DNA of 64,000 bases from Spartobacteria bacterium. Its GTDB lineage: Bacteria; Verrucomicrobiota; Verrucomicrobiia; Chthoniobacterales; UBA10450. Where the stretch lies: positions 62,001 through 126,000 of the forward strand of contig PLCN01000017.1 of the NCBI GenBank assembly GCA_003134785.1. The letters are read 5' to 3'. Shown here one piece after another: positions 9,376 to 17,899 of this stretch. The position numbers were made by a program, and so were the translations under genes. Below the pieces are notes generated by a model that did not search any database, was not told the origin of the DNA, and saw only the letters and a program-made list of their open reading frames with translations. Position 1 is the first letter of the stretch. Each line of letters starts with the position of its first letter.

Positions 9376-9519
9376 CGGGGAGCGCAGGCTGCCAGCCTGC
9401 CCGTCTCGGCAGCTTGCCGAGACGCTGTCCGGTTCGACCATGCGCAAGAACATATTTCGTCGCCAGATGTTGCCGGCACGCTGCCGGCAACTGCAGGCTG
9501 GCAGCCTGCGCTCCCCGGA
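9376..9519. repeat. Family C inverted repeat
   Basis: Outer arms CCGGGGAGCGCAGGCTGCCA and GGCAGCCTGCGCTCCCCGG are near-perfect complements. Inside are CTCGGCAGCTTGCCGAGACG and TTGCCGGCACGCTGCCGGCAA, each itself palindromic. It lies between the divergent uvrB and TPR genes. A second copy is at 15733-15879. Confidence 0.8.
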
Positions 9520-9596
9520 GTTCGCCTCCAACGCCTAGCAATTCGCTTTTGACTCGCAACGCGTCGGAAGCGCGATACTAATTCAGGAAGAAGCGC

Positions 9597-11648
9597 ATGA
9601 ACCTTGGAAATTTTTTCGCCGAAATGCGGCGACGCAGCGTTTACAAGGTGGCGGTCGCGTACGCCATCGTGGGATGGATCGTGATCCAAATCGCAACCCA
9701 AACATTTCCGTTTCTCCAGATCCCGAACTGGTGCGTGCGGCTGATCATCGTCGCCATATTGCTCGGGTTCCCGATCGCGCTAATTCTCGCCTGGGCCTAT
9801 GAGATGACGCCGGAAGGAATTAAGCGCGCGGAAGACGTGCCAGTGGAAAAATCAGGCGAACGCCAGAGCGGCGGAAAGCTCAACGCGTTGATGATCGTGC
9901 TTCTTCTCGGCATCATTGGGTTTCTCATTTTCCAACGATTCCATCGAAGCGGCGCCTCTTCCGAGCGGATGGAAAAAAGCATCGCGGTGCTTCCGTTCGA
10001 CAATTTTAGCGACGACAAAGAAAACGCGTTTTTTGCCGACGGAATTCAGGACGACATCCTGACCAGCCTCGCCAAGATCCATGATTTGAAGGTGATCAGC
10101 CGCACGTCGGTGATGCCTTACCGCGGCGCGGGTAAAAATAATCTGCGGCAAATTGCCGAGGCCCTCGGCGTGGTCAACGTGCTGGAAGGAAGCGTGCGCC
10201 GCGGACAAAATCGCGTGGTCGTGAGCGTGCAGTTGATCGACGCGCGCAACGATCACCACATCTGGGCCAATCGTTACGATCGCCCGCTGGCGGATTCGCT
10301 CGGCCTGCAGGGCGAACTTGCCGCGGAGATTGCGGCGGAGCTGCGCGCTACCCTGAGCCCGGAGGAAAAAGTCGGCGTTGAAACCAAGCCGACCGAGAAC
10401 CCGGACGCCTACGTCCTCTATCTCAAGGCGCGTTCGTACGAATCGAATCCCGATCGTTTGTTCGAAGACTACAGCGTGGCCGAGCAGCTTTACGGTGAAG
10501 CGATTCAGCACGACCCCTCGTTCGCGCTCGCGCACGCACGGCTGTCCGCCACGATCGGGAGGATTTATCACTGGTTCGATTCGGTCGATGAGCGCAAATC
10601 CCGGATCAAATCGGAAGCGGAGAAGGCTTTGCAGTTGCGGCCGGACCTGGGAGAGGGCCATCTCGCGCTCGGTCTCTACTATTACTGGGTGGACACGAAT
10701 TACGATAAGGCGCTGGAGGAATTTGCCATCGCGGGCAAGGCTCTGCCTAACGACAGCGACGTCGGTTATTTCGCGGCCGCGATCCGGCGCCGTCAGGGGC
10801 GGTGGAATGATAATCTCGATCTCCTGAAGAAGACGCTGACGATTGATCCGGGAAACGCGAACGTCGCCGAAGAGATCGCCTATACCTACGGCTTTCTGCA
10901 CGAATGGTCCGACGCGGCGCGCATGCAGGAGCGGGTCTCCGCGCTCGCACCAGATTCGGTCAACGCGAAAATCACCCGCGCCTATTACGATTTCTGGTCT
11001 CAGGGAAGCACCGCGACGTTGAAAGAAGTGCTGGGGAAAATTCTACCAGGCGTCGATCCGGCCGGCCTTGTGACCAGAGCCCGCTGGGATCTGGCCATGA
11101 TTCAACGCGATTACAACGCGGCGGATCAGGCCATGACCGCGTGTCCACTCGATCAATTTCAATCGAACGGACAGCCGACCCCGAAGAGCTTCTATCGCGG
11201 ATGCGCCGCCCTTGCGCGTGGCGATCAAGCGGAGGCGCGCAAAAAATTTGAAGCGGCGCTGCCCTTCTTCGAAGAAGCGGTGCGCCAGGCGCCGGACACC
11301 GCGATCCGACATGGCAACCTCGGTTTGCTCTACTCATTTATGGATCGCAAAGAGGACGCTATTCGCGAAGGCCACCGCGCCGTAGAATTGGAGCCGGATT
11401 CGAAGGACGCCGTGAACGCACCGTGGATGGCCGGCTTTCTCGCGATGATCTACGCGCGCGTCGGCGAGCTAGATTCGGCCCTGCCGCTCCTCGATCACCT
11501 GCTCACGTCTCCGGGGCCGATCGACAACACGAATTGCTGCATCACCTACAATGATCTGCGCAATCGCTGGCAATGGGACCCGGTCCGGAACGATCCGCGA
11601 TTTCAAAAACTCCTGGCGCAACCTGCGCCAAAAACGTCCTCTGAATAA
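9597..11648 (+). CDS. Membrane-anchored TolB/FlgO-like and TPR repeat protein
   Basis: 683 residues. The N-terminus has two closely spaced membrane helices (VAVAYAIVGWIVIQIATQ at about 18-35; LIIVAILLGFPIALILAWAY at about 47-66) and a third near 97-115 (ALMIVLLLGIIGFLIF). A periplasmic domain begins KSIAVLPFDNFSDDKENAFF and continues through LEGSVRRGQNRVVVSVQLIDA, the fold seen next to TPRs in signalling proteins such as CadC- and cyclase-related families. From about residue 260 to 660 there are TPR-like units (LYGEAIQHDPSFALAHARLS, KALQLRPDLGEGHLALGLYY, TLTIDPGNANVAEEIAYTYG). There is no DNA-binding or cyclase domain. The partner is unknown. An AGGAAGAAG Shine-Dalgarno precedes the ATG. Confidence 0.75.
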   Translation: MNLGNFFAEMRRRSVYKVAVAYAIVGWIVIQIATQTFPFLQIPNWCVRLIIVAILLGFPIALILAWAYEMTPEGIKRAEDVPVEKSGERQSGGKLNALMIVLLLGIIGFLIFQRFHRSGASSERMEKSIAVLPFDNFSDDKENAFFADGIQDDILTSLAKIHDLKVISRTSVMPYRGAGKNNLRQIAEALGVVNVLEGSVRRGQNRVVVSVQLIDARNDHHIWANRYDRPLADSLGLQGELAAEIAAELRATLSPEEKVGVETKPTENPDAYVLYLKARSYESNPDRLFEDYSVAEQLYGEAIQHDPSFALAHARLSATIGRIYHWFDSVDERKSRIKSEAEKALQLRPDLGEGHLALGLYYYWVDTNYDKALEEFAIAGKALPNDSDVGYFAAAIRRRQGRWNDNLDLLKKTLTIDPGNANVAEEIAYTYGFLHEWSDAARMQERVSALAPDSVNAKITRAYYDFWSQGSTATLKEVLGKILPGVDPAGLVTRARWDLAMIQRDYNAADQAMTACPLDQFQSNGQPTPKSFYRGCAALARGDQAEARKKFEAALPFFEEAVRQAPDTAIRHGNLGLLYSFMDRKEDAIREGHRAVELEPDSKDAVNAPWMAGFLAMIYARVGELDSALPLLDHLLTSPGPIDNTNCCITYNDLRNRWQWDPVRNDPRFQKLLAQPAPKTSSE

Positions 11649-11886
11649 CTTCCTTCAAATGCACGCGCGGATTGTTCCTGGCACTCCTTGCTATTGCGCA
11701 AGGAGGCCGGTGCAACTAGAAGACTAGCGTGAAATCGAATCGGCCCACCCGGGTTCTGGGAGGAAAAAATCCTCGTCCTTACTGGGAACGGTTCAATCGG
11801 CTGTAAGCGCGCGCCGAGCTTCTCTTGGGCGGTGCCCGCCCGCCTAAAGGTGTTTTCCGATTCAAAAGCTGGACCGAGTTCAACGA

Positions 11887-12386
11887 ATGGAAAATGAATT
11901 GCCGGATCCGGGGCGCATCCCGAGAGAAGACGATCTCGTAGCGCTCTGCCGGGCGCTCAACACGTGCGGCGCGCGTTATCTCGTCGTCGGCGGATTCGCC
12001 GTTATCCATCACGGCTATCTGCGCGCGACCGAAGACATCGACCTTCTTCTAGATGGCGAGCTGGACAATCAAGCTCGGGTAAAGAAAGCGCTCGAAACAT
12101 TGCCGGACAAAGAGCGATCCTCGAACTCGGCGAGGACGATCTTCGCGATTACACCGTAGTGCGCGTTTCGGACGAAATTCTCGTCGATCTCATGATCTCG
12201 GCGTGCGGAATCGACTATGCCGAAGCAAGCAAATCAATTGAAGTAGCCGAGGTCGCCGGCGTGCCAATTCCATTTGCCGATGTGCATTTACTTCTGCGCA
12301 TGAAGCAAACGCATCGCGAAAAAGATGCGGAAGACCGTGTCTTTCTTCATCGAAAAATCGCGGCGCGCGCGAAGCTGCAACAATAG
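11887..12386 (+). pseudogene. Frameshifted nucleotidyltransferase-fold gene (DUF6036-like)
   Basis: The first frame reads as the start of a small nucleotidyltransferase: YLVVGGFAVIHHGYLRATED then IDLLLDG, with the GG and DxD-type residues, followed by VKKALETLPDK. The reading then shifts. AILELGEDDLRDYTVVRVSD and EILVDLM continue the same protein in the +2 frame and run to the stop at 12384. The expected join GACAAA-GCGATC appears as GACAAA-GA-GCGATC near 12108-12115, so an extra two bases would explain it. The rejoined protein would be about 165 residues. Either the gene is recently inactivated or this is an assembly error. Relatives often act as antitoxin or toxin partners, but no partner is visible here. 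Confidence 0.7.
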
Positions 12387-12411
12387 CCACGGCAGCCCTG
12401 TGGGCCGTGTG

Positions 12412-12477
12412 CTCAAGGAGCGGCGGTCTCTAGATCGCCGGAAGACGGCGGCGGTTTGGAAAGCGCCGCTCCTTGAG
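12412..12477. repeat. Palindromic repeat forming the 3' end of nnr
   Basis: CTCAAGGAGCGGCGGTCTC at the left pairs with GCGCCGCTCCTTGAG at the right. The internal stretch GGCGGTTTGGAAAGCGCC recurs, inverted, at 54690-54719 upstream of bioD. It encodes the last 20 or so residues of nnr, including its stop codon. Confidence 0.6.
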
Positions 12478-13978
12478 GCGCCAGATGGACCGGAAGGTCA
12501 CCAAACGCCCGACCGAGATTTGCGAGCACGTCGCTAGGCAATAATGATTGTTCGCTCGCGTTCCCATCGAAAATCGCAAGCTCGGCGGCGCGGCCGCAAA
12601 GCCACGTACCCAACCGCGCGGAATCGTAAAGCGACAAACCTTGGCCGATCAGACCGGCGCAAACGCCGGTCAGCACGTCGCCCATTCCTCCCGTGGCCAT
12701 GCCGGGATTTCCAGTGGTGTTGAAGCTGAGTGGTGCACCGCGCTCCGCCACGATTGTGCGCGAGCCTTTGAGCAAGAGCGTCACCGGAAATTGTTCGCAG
12801 AAATTTCTCGCCGTTCCCGCGCGAGACATCTTGCCCGGATCAAACAGCCGCTGCATCTCGCCGGGATGCGGCGTGAGCAGGCGCGGACCGCTGCATTTTT
12901 TCAGCACCTCAATTTCTTCGGCCATGATGTTCAGACCATCCGCATCGACCACCATCGGTTGTTCGACGCGCGCGATTAGATCGCGGATCCGCGCGGCATG
13001 AGCTTTTCCCAGACCGGGTCCGACCGCCCAGACATCGATCTTCTCGTCCGCGAGATCGCGATACGAACGCGTCGACTTCACCATCACTTCCGGCGGGGCC
13101 GCTGCCGCTGTTATTTCGTAAATATCTTCGGGAACGAAAAGCTCGACCAGCCCTGCGCCAGAACGCAACGCACCGGTCGCCGTCATGATCGCGGCGCCGG
13201 CAAACCCTTTCGAGCCTGCCACGAGACCGATCCGGCCAAATTGATTTTTATAGGCGCCGAATTTTCGTCGTGGGAGTAGCGCGGCCAGAGAATGCGCCGT
13301 GGCGGCGATTTCGTTTCGAACGCCTTCCACCGTGAGTTCAGTCAGCGGCACGACTTCAATCCGCCCGACGAAATCGACCGCGGCATCGGCAATCAGGCCG
13401 TGCTTGGCGAAACCGATCGTGGCCGTGAAATCCGCGATCGCGCAATCGGGATCTATCTCGCCGCTGTCGCCGTTGAGGCCCGTCGGAAGATCGACCGCAA
13501 AGACAAAAGCATTTTGCTCGCGGCGCAGACAGTTGACTTCGATTGCCGCCGCGCGGATTGGCTCTCGCAAAAGTTCTTTGGCGCCAACACCGAGCAAGCC
13601 GTCGAGAATGATGGTGTGGCATGGGCTTCCAGCCCATGTCCCATCGGCAAGATGCCGATGCCACGACTCGCGGCCATCGCGCAACGCTACGAGTTTCTTG
13701 CGCGTCAACTCACTGCAATCGGTTTCAGCAAATGGGAGGCGAATGTCGATCTCCCATCCGGCGCGCTGCAGGCATTCGGCCGCCACGAGCGCGTCGCCAC
13801 CGTTGTGACCTTTCCCGGCGTAAACGATGCACCTGCCGGCGCGCGGAAAAAATTGCCGGACCGTTCGCGCAATACCCGCGCCGGCCTGATCCATCAGGGC
13901 CTCAACCTCAACACCACGCCCGAAGGCAGCCTCTTCCGCCGCGCGCATCTCCGCCGCGCTCACGATCGGCGAATTCAA
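12413..13978 (-). CDS. nnr: Bifunctional NAD(P)H-hydrate epimerase/dehydratase
   Basis: Repairs NADHX and NADPHX, hydrated forms of the coenzymes. The N-terminal YjeF_N epimerase domain covers about residues 1-215 (YAGKGHNGGDALVAAECLQ; VFAVDLPTGLNGDSGEI). The C-terminal kinase-like dehydratase covers about 225-505 (FGRIGLVAGSKGFAGAAIM, WAVGPGLGKAH, LTPHPGEMQRLF, TGNPGMATGGMGDVLTGVCA). The TTG start at 13978 is supported by GGAGG a few bases upstream, overlapping the end of the amidase gene; the stop of that gene is immediately adjacent, so the two are probably co-transcribed. Repeat DNA encodes residues about 105-120 and the C-terminal tail. Confidence 0.93.
   Translation of the reverse strand: MNSPIVSAAEMRAAEEAAFGRGVEVEALMDQAGAGIARTVRQFFPRAGRCIVYAGKGHNGGDALVAAECLQRAGWEIDIRLPFAETDCSELTRKKLVALRDGRESWHRHLADGTWAGSPCHTIILDGLLGVGAKELLREPIRAAAIEVNCLRREQNAFVFAVDLPTGLNGDSGEIDPDCAIADFTATIGFAKHGLIADAAVDFVGRIEVVPLTELTVEGVRNEIAATAHSLAALLPRRKFGAYKNQFGRIGLVAGSKGFAGAAIMTATGALRSGAGLVELFVPEDIYEITAAAAPPEVMVKSTRSYRDLADEKIDVWAVGPGLGKAHAARIRDLIARVEQPMVVDADGLNIMAEEIEVLKKCSGPRLLTPHPGEMQRLFDPGKMSRAGTARNFCEQFPVTLLLKGSRTIVAERGAPLSFNTTGNPGMATGGMGDVLTGVCAGLIGQGLSLYDSARLGTWLCGRAAELAIFDGNASEQSLLPSDVLANLGRAFGDLPVHLAPQGAALSKPPPSSGDLETAAP
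13619..13664. repeat. Family E repeat inside nnr
   Basis: CATGGGCTTCCAGCCCATG followed by GGCAAGATGCCGATGCCAC, two tandem small palindromes. It is read in frame in nnr near residues 105-120, in a loop of the epimerase domain. A degraded relative is at 21452-21503. Confidence 0.65.
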
Positions 13979-14779
13979 TCAATCCTCCGATTTCTTTTTT
14001 TTCCTGCTTTTCTTCTTCGGCGCGTCGTCGCTGCTCTTTTTGTGCTTCTTGCTGCTCGCGTGATGGCGCGTGGATCTCGAAGATCTGCTTCGGCGCGAGA
14101 ACGATTCCGCCGGCACTCGCACGAAATCGTTGCCAAGGGAAACACTTCTCAGACTTGCCGTCAGGGGCCGAGATGGAGCGGGCTCACGCCGGATTCCGCG
14201 GGCAATCTGTTGCGCGAGCCTTTCCCGGTAGTCGCCGGTTTGCGCCAATCGGCCCTCTGTCGGGTTGGTCAAAAAACCACATTCGACCAGCACCGATGGG
14301 ATCGCGGTCCTGCGCAAAACGTAAAAGCCGCGCTGGCGAATCCCGCGATTTTCGGAGGGCGCGCTGGAGACGACGTTGCGATGAATGCTCTGAGCCAGAG
14401 ACGCGCTGTCCCCGCGGTAATAATAGGTTTCGATTCCGTTTGCTCCGACGCGCGACGCGCAATTGAAATGGATGGAGACGAAGACCGCGCCGCGATACGA
14501 ATTCGCGATGGCCACGCGCGTGGGAAGTGGAACGAAAACATCGCTGTCACGCGTCATGATTACGCGATAGCCGCTTGCCACCAGGATGCGACGAAGGCGT
14601 TGGGCTACGTCGAGCGTTTTGTCTTTTTCGCTGATGCGCTGGCCGGGAACACCGCCGCGATCATAACCACCGTGGCCGGCGTCGATCACGACCGTCGAAC
14701 GCGACTGGCCGAATGCCACCGACGCGAGCGCGATAAAACTGAAGCTGGCCGCGAGGAAAATATGACGGAGACGAGTCAT
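13979..14779 (-). CDS. Secreted N-acetylmuramoyl-L-alanine amidase (CwlD/AmiC type)
   Basis: 266 residues. A signal peptide (IFLAASFSFIALASVAFGQS) leads straight into the Amidase_3 domain: VVIDAGHGGYDRGG at about 30-43 with the first zinc His, SEKDKTLDVAQRLRRIL, VIMTRDSDVFVPLPTRVAIA, VFVSIHFNCA with the second zinc His, and AIPSVLVECGFLTNP with the catalytic Glu. The last 60 residues are unusual: a Ser/Arg-rich stretch, then KKHKKSSDDAPKKKSRKKKK, so the tail is strongly positive and could bind peptidoglycan-linked or other anionic polymers (inference). It is the first gene of a likely two-gene unit with nnr. Confidence 0.9.
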   Translation of the reverse strand: MTRLRHIFLAASFSFIALASVAFGQSRSTVVIDAGHGGYDRGGVPGQRISEKDKTLDVAQRLRRILVASGYRVIMTRDSDVFVPLPTRVAIANSYRGAVFVSIHFNCASRVGANGIETYYYRGDSASLAQSIHRNVVSSAPSENRGIRQRGFYVLRRTAIPSVLVECGFLTNPTEGRLAQTGDYRERLAQQIARGIRREPAPSRPLTASLRSVSLGNDFVRVPAESFSRRSRSSRSTRHHASSKKHKKSSDDAPKKKSRKKKKSED

Positions 14780-14800
14780 TAAGATTAGGTCGAGATTTTT

Positions 14801-15676
14801 TTAATCGTCGGCCGGCACAGTGGTTGGCCGCGTCGATAGCTTCTGCGCCGCACCGCGCACCGACTGCGCGACCGGGACATCGAGCATTCCGCCGCGCACC
14901 GCGATAGCGCCATCTGGCGCGTGCCGCAAATGCGGACGCGTTTTTGTTTCCATGAAAATAGAGCGCGCCAGAAGTTCTCCGTTCAAGCCAATGTGGGAAT
15001 AAGCCCAACTTCGCGGCGCGGCGCAATGAAGAACATGCAATTGATTTGCGCGGTCGAGCTCGGCCTGGGGCTCGTCGAAGGCGATGACGCGGCCTAACGA
15101 GTAGGTCGTGTAGACCACGCCGTTGTTTTTATTTTCCACCCGCACATAGAGCGACGTGTGATCGGGGAAGCGATTCGAGAGCAGCGAGTAGGTGCGCGCT
15201 TGGCCCGCGCCCGGCATTCCGTCCGGAACGCCGACCGTCCGTTGCCAGATCGCCCGCGCGTCCGTGACCTGGAAAACTTTCGTCTGCGAATAGAAGAACT
15301 TGTTCAGGTCGGCGAAGTAAACATTCGCGCGGACATGATAGGCGCCGAAATCGTGCACGGGAAAATCCGGGGTGAGGTTGATTTTTCGCGTGACGGTTTT
15401 GCCCGCTTGTACGTGGAGAGCCGGATCAGGTTCGTGCGATCGGAGCGGCGCGAGGAGGCGGCCCTCGCCTGCATTGATTTCGAAACCGAACCAGTGCTGG
15501 CCGTTTTCATCGTGGAGGTCGACGTCGCGTCCGGCGAGATTTGTGATTTTCACCGTGGCCATCACAGGTTCGTGCGCGATGTACTGGAGCCGCTGGAATT
15601 TTAGTTCCACCTGGATCTGCGCTCGCGCCGCCGCGGCCAAGGAAATGAACGCGACCAGGTGAACGACAAATTTCAT
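14801..15676 (-). CDS. Secreted protein of unknown function
   Basis: 291 residues with a signal peptide (MKFVVHLVAFISLAAAARAQ). The mature part begins like an immunoglobulin-type beta-sandwich (IQVELKFQRLQYIAHEPVMA, TVKITNLAGRDVDL; later AGKTVTRKINLTPDFPVHDF), followed by a region with HTSLYVRVENKNNGVVYTTY. No catalytic motif is seen. It shares strand and short spacing (21 bp) with the amidase downstream, so it may be the first gene of a cell-envelope unit. I do not recognise the family. Confidence 0.7.
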   Translation of the reverse strand: MKFVVHLVAFISLAAAARAQIQVELKFQRLQYIAHEPVMATVKITNLAGRDVDLHDENGQHWFGFEINAGEGRLLAPLRSHEPDPALHVQAGKTVTRKINLTPDFPVHDFGAYHVRANVYFADLNKFFYSQTKVFQVTDARAIWQRTVGVPDGMPGAGQARTYSLLSNRFPDHTSLYVRVENKNNGVVYTTYSLGRVIAFDEPQAELDRANQLHVLHCAAPRSWAYSHIGLNGELLARSIFMETKTRPHLRHAPDGAIAVRGGMLDVPVAQSVRGAAQKLSTRPTTVPADD

Positions 15677-15732
15677 CGGCGGCTAGAGTAACGCATCTCG
15701 CGTGGAGAAGAAAGAATCGCGTGATCCAGATC

Positions 15733-15879
15733 TGGGGAGCGCAGGCTGCCAGCCTGCCCGTCTCGGCAGCTTGCCGAGACGCGTCGTTCGGCTTTGTCAC
15801 GCCGTGAACCGTGTCGCGTTCTCAGATGTTGCCGGCAAGCTGCCGGCAACTGCAGGCTGCCAGCCTGCGGTCCCCGGAG
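15733..15879. repeat. Family C inverted repeat
   Basis: Same architecture as the copy at 9376: GGGGAGCGCAGGCTGCCAGC at one end, GCTGCCAGCCTGCGGTCCCC at the other, with TCTCGGCAGCTTGCCGAGAC and TTGCCGGCAAGCTGCCGGCAA inside. It ends 5 bp from the stop of the pseudo-receiver gene. Confidence 0.8.
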
Positions 15880-15884
15880 AAAGA

Positions 15885-16634
15885 TCAGCTGCGCCGCAGA
15901 GCGCCGAAGAACCCACGCTTCTTCGGGGGCGGGACAGCGTCGGTGGCGCGCGGCTCCTCGAACTTTTGCTCTCCGTCTTCCCGCGATTCCTCGTTATGAC
16001 GCACGACGGCCTGGATCAATGCCTCGTCCCATGGCTTTGAAATAGTCTCAGGCCCGCGGACAGACGAATCGTAAGCAAACTCCACCAACCCCCATCCGGA
16101 AATATCGAGCAACGCCTCAGTCCCTCGCACCGCCGCGCTGTCCGCGTGGACGATTCTTCCGTCGCGCAAATAGATGATGCCGCTCTGAATTTGCTTCACG
16201 ATCTGCACCGCGCCGCTTCGCCCGCTCAAGCAACACATTTGGAGCACGTCCATGACATGGAAGAAATCCGGAGCGCCCGGCCTGGCCGCGGCCGCCTCTT
16301 CGATCGCTTCCAGCAAACGCTCGCCGTCGATCGGCTCGGGAAAAACTTTCGTCTTCGTGATCTCGAGTCGCCGTTCCACCGCGGGATAAGCCGGAAGGAA
16401 CAAAGTTTGCAGACCTGGGAAAATTTCGCCGAGCGATCCACCCAGCGTGAGCCCATCCACCGCCGGACCTTCCAGTTGCGCGAGCAAGATTCCGCAGCGC
16501 GCATGCTGCCGCCCCCAGCGAAGCCCCGCCTCGTCGCTCTCGACCAGATCGCAATCGTGCTCGGTGTAGTCCTGCACCATTCCCATCAACTGTCCTCCAA
16601 CCTCAGCGTCGTCGTGGACGATGAGAAGTTGCAT
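15885..16634 (-). CDS. Pseudo-receiver plus DUF4388/PATAN domain protein
   Basis: 249 residues from ATG 16634. Residues 1-115 look like a response-regulator receiver (MQLLIVHDDAEVGGQLMGMV), but where the phosphorylated Asp is expected the sequence is GILLAQLEGPAVDGLTL, so phosphorylation looks lost. Residues about 135-215 match a PATAN/DUF4388 module (FFHVMDVLQMCCLSGRSGAV, GIIYLRDGRIVHADSAAVRG, EALLDISGWGLVEF), usually a protein-interaction or output domain in gliding, pilus and heterocyst signalling systems. The tail is charged. The frame is open for 107 codons upstream of this start, overlapping the next gene; the ATG forms TGATG with that gene's stop, indicating translational coupling. Confidence 0.75.
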   Translation of the reverse strand: MQLLIVHDDAEVGGQLMGMVQDYTEHDCDLVESDEAGLRWGRQHARCGILLAQLEGPAVDGLTLGGSLGEIFPGLQTLFLPAYPAVERRLEITKTKVFPEPIDGERLLEAIEEAAAARPGAPDFFHVMDVLQMCCLSGRSGAVQIVKQIQSGIIYLRDGRIVHADSAAVRGTEALLDISGWGLVEFAYDSSVRGPETISKPWDEALIQAVVRHNEESREDGEQKFEEPRATDAVPPPKKRGFFGALRRS

Positions 16635-17761
16635 CACTGAGGCGCGGTAAAAGGCGGCGGGAAGAGATTGAGAAGTTTCGAAGGATCGGCACGCACGGCC
16701 TGCAATTGGTCGTTGTAATAAATGCGCACGATGTAACCAAGATATTTCCGGTGGCCCGCGTCGCCCGGCAGTTCTGTCACAGGCTCGGTCTTCTTGGTCG
16801 AAGCCTTCTTCTTCGTGCTGGCGGACGGCGTGACTGCGGCTGCCGCCGCGGAAAGCGCTGCGTCCGATGAAATCGGTTTGTTCTTGGGCCGCATATAAGT
16901 CACGGCCAGAACCTCGGGGTTGGTGTCCTTCCAATCGTGGTGCGGAGTGAGCCATTCGTAACTGACATCGGCGTCGGTCAACACCACTTCCTTGTTATCC
17001 ACGGTGTCGTAAAAGAAAACCTGGATCTTCACTTTCGTGTGATCGATCGGAGTGTTCGGCCGCGCCTTCACCGCGATCTTCAGTTTCATGTTCGTCTCCG
17101 AGTCCGCATCGGGAGAGTCGGTCGCAGTCACTTCCGTAATGCCAAAGGTCGAGCCGTCGGGAATCCCATCGGAATCGTTGCGAGTGGTGCCGGCATCGAG
17201 CGGCGAAGCGCCCACCAAGCCCGGACCGGTCGTGGGCGCGAGCGCGACACCTTTCAGTTTCATGTCCGCCAGCTCGTAAAGCGCCCCGGCCGATGGACCG
17301 ATTTCCTGGATCTTGCGCCACGTTTCGTTCGAACGTTCGAAGAGCTGGATGGACTCGTAAATCATCGCCATCTCGGCCAGCACGTTCGCGTTTTTCGGAT
17401 CGCGTTGCGCGGCATCCTGGAGACGGGCCAGCGCGCTGGTTGTATCGCCGCGATCGCGCAGTTCGGTCGCTTCCTTCAAAAGCTTCTCCGCGGTGGAAAG
17501 AACGGCGGCGCTTGGTGACTGGGCCGCGACCGCGGCAGGCGTCGTAGCCTGGGCCGGTGCAGTCGTCGCGGCTTTCGGGCTCGCGGCCGGTACCGCGGGC
17601 ACGTGCGGATGCGCCGCGACGTATTGCTCCCGCGCGCGGGCGATGTAATGCACGGCGACGAAAGAAAGCTGCGCCGCGCCGAACGCGACAACCACCCAGA
17701 GCGCGATCCGAAAGATTTTATCCGGCGTCGGCGTCGGTGACGAGATAACCTCTGCTTCCAT
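16634..17761 (-). CDS. Single-helix membrane protein with TPR segment
   Basis: 375 residues. After 18 residues a membrane helix (IALWVVVAFGAAQLSFVAVH) is followed by an Ala/Pro-rich linker of about 50 residues, then a TPR-like segment (AEKLLKEATELRDRGDTTSA, LARLQDAAQRDPKNANVLAE) and a beta-rich region (MKLKIAVKARPNTPIDHTKV). A Lys/Thr linker and a C-terminal segment (YLGYIVRIYYNDQLQAVRAD) follow. No enzyme motif is seen. It ends in a TGATG overlap with the pseudo-receiver gene, so the two probably work together, with this one as the membrane anchor (inference). Confidence 0.7.
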   Translation of the reverse strand: MEAEVISSPTPTPDKIFRIALWVVVAFGAAQLSFVAVHYIARAREQYVAAHPHVPAVPAASPKAATTAPAQATTPAAVAAQSPSAAVLSTAEKLLKEATELRDRGDTTSALARLQDAAQRDPKNANVLAEMAMIYESIQLFERSNETWRKIQEIGPSAGALYELADMKLKGVALAPTTGPGLVGASPLDAGTTRNDSDGIPDGSTFGITEVTATDSPDADSETNMKLKIAVKARPNTPIDHTKVKIQVFFYDTVDNKEVVLTDADVSYEWLTPHHDWKDTNPEVLAVTYMRPKNKPISSDAALSAAAAAVTPSASTKKKASTKKTEPVTELPGDAGHRKYLGYIVRIYYNDQLQAVRADPSKLLNLFPPPFTAPQ

Positions 17762-17819
17762 ATCTTATGCCGGGAATTATGCCCCGTAATCGCCGGCGCG
17801 CAAAGTCGTCCTTCCTTCC

Positions 17820-17880
17820 ACTCGTGCTCGTGATCGTGATCGACGCGGAGAAGAACCGATCACGAGCAGGAGCACGAGCA
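17820..17880. repeat. Intergenic inverted repeat
   Basis: CTCGTGCTCGTGATCGTGATCG and CGATCACGAGCAGGAGCACGAG form a hairpin around a 15 bp loop, just downstream of the ACT-domain gene on the minus strand. It could act as a terminator, but no clean T-run follows. Confidence 0.5.
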
Positions 17881-17899
17881 CGATTACGAAAAGAGAGCG

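Noticed and set aside
9316-9531. N-terminal extension of uvrB
   Set aside because: The extra 72 codons translate a family C repeat, and UvrB proteins begin at the downstream [11 protein letters not shown].
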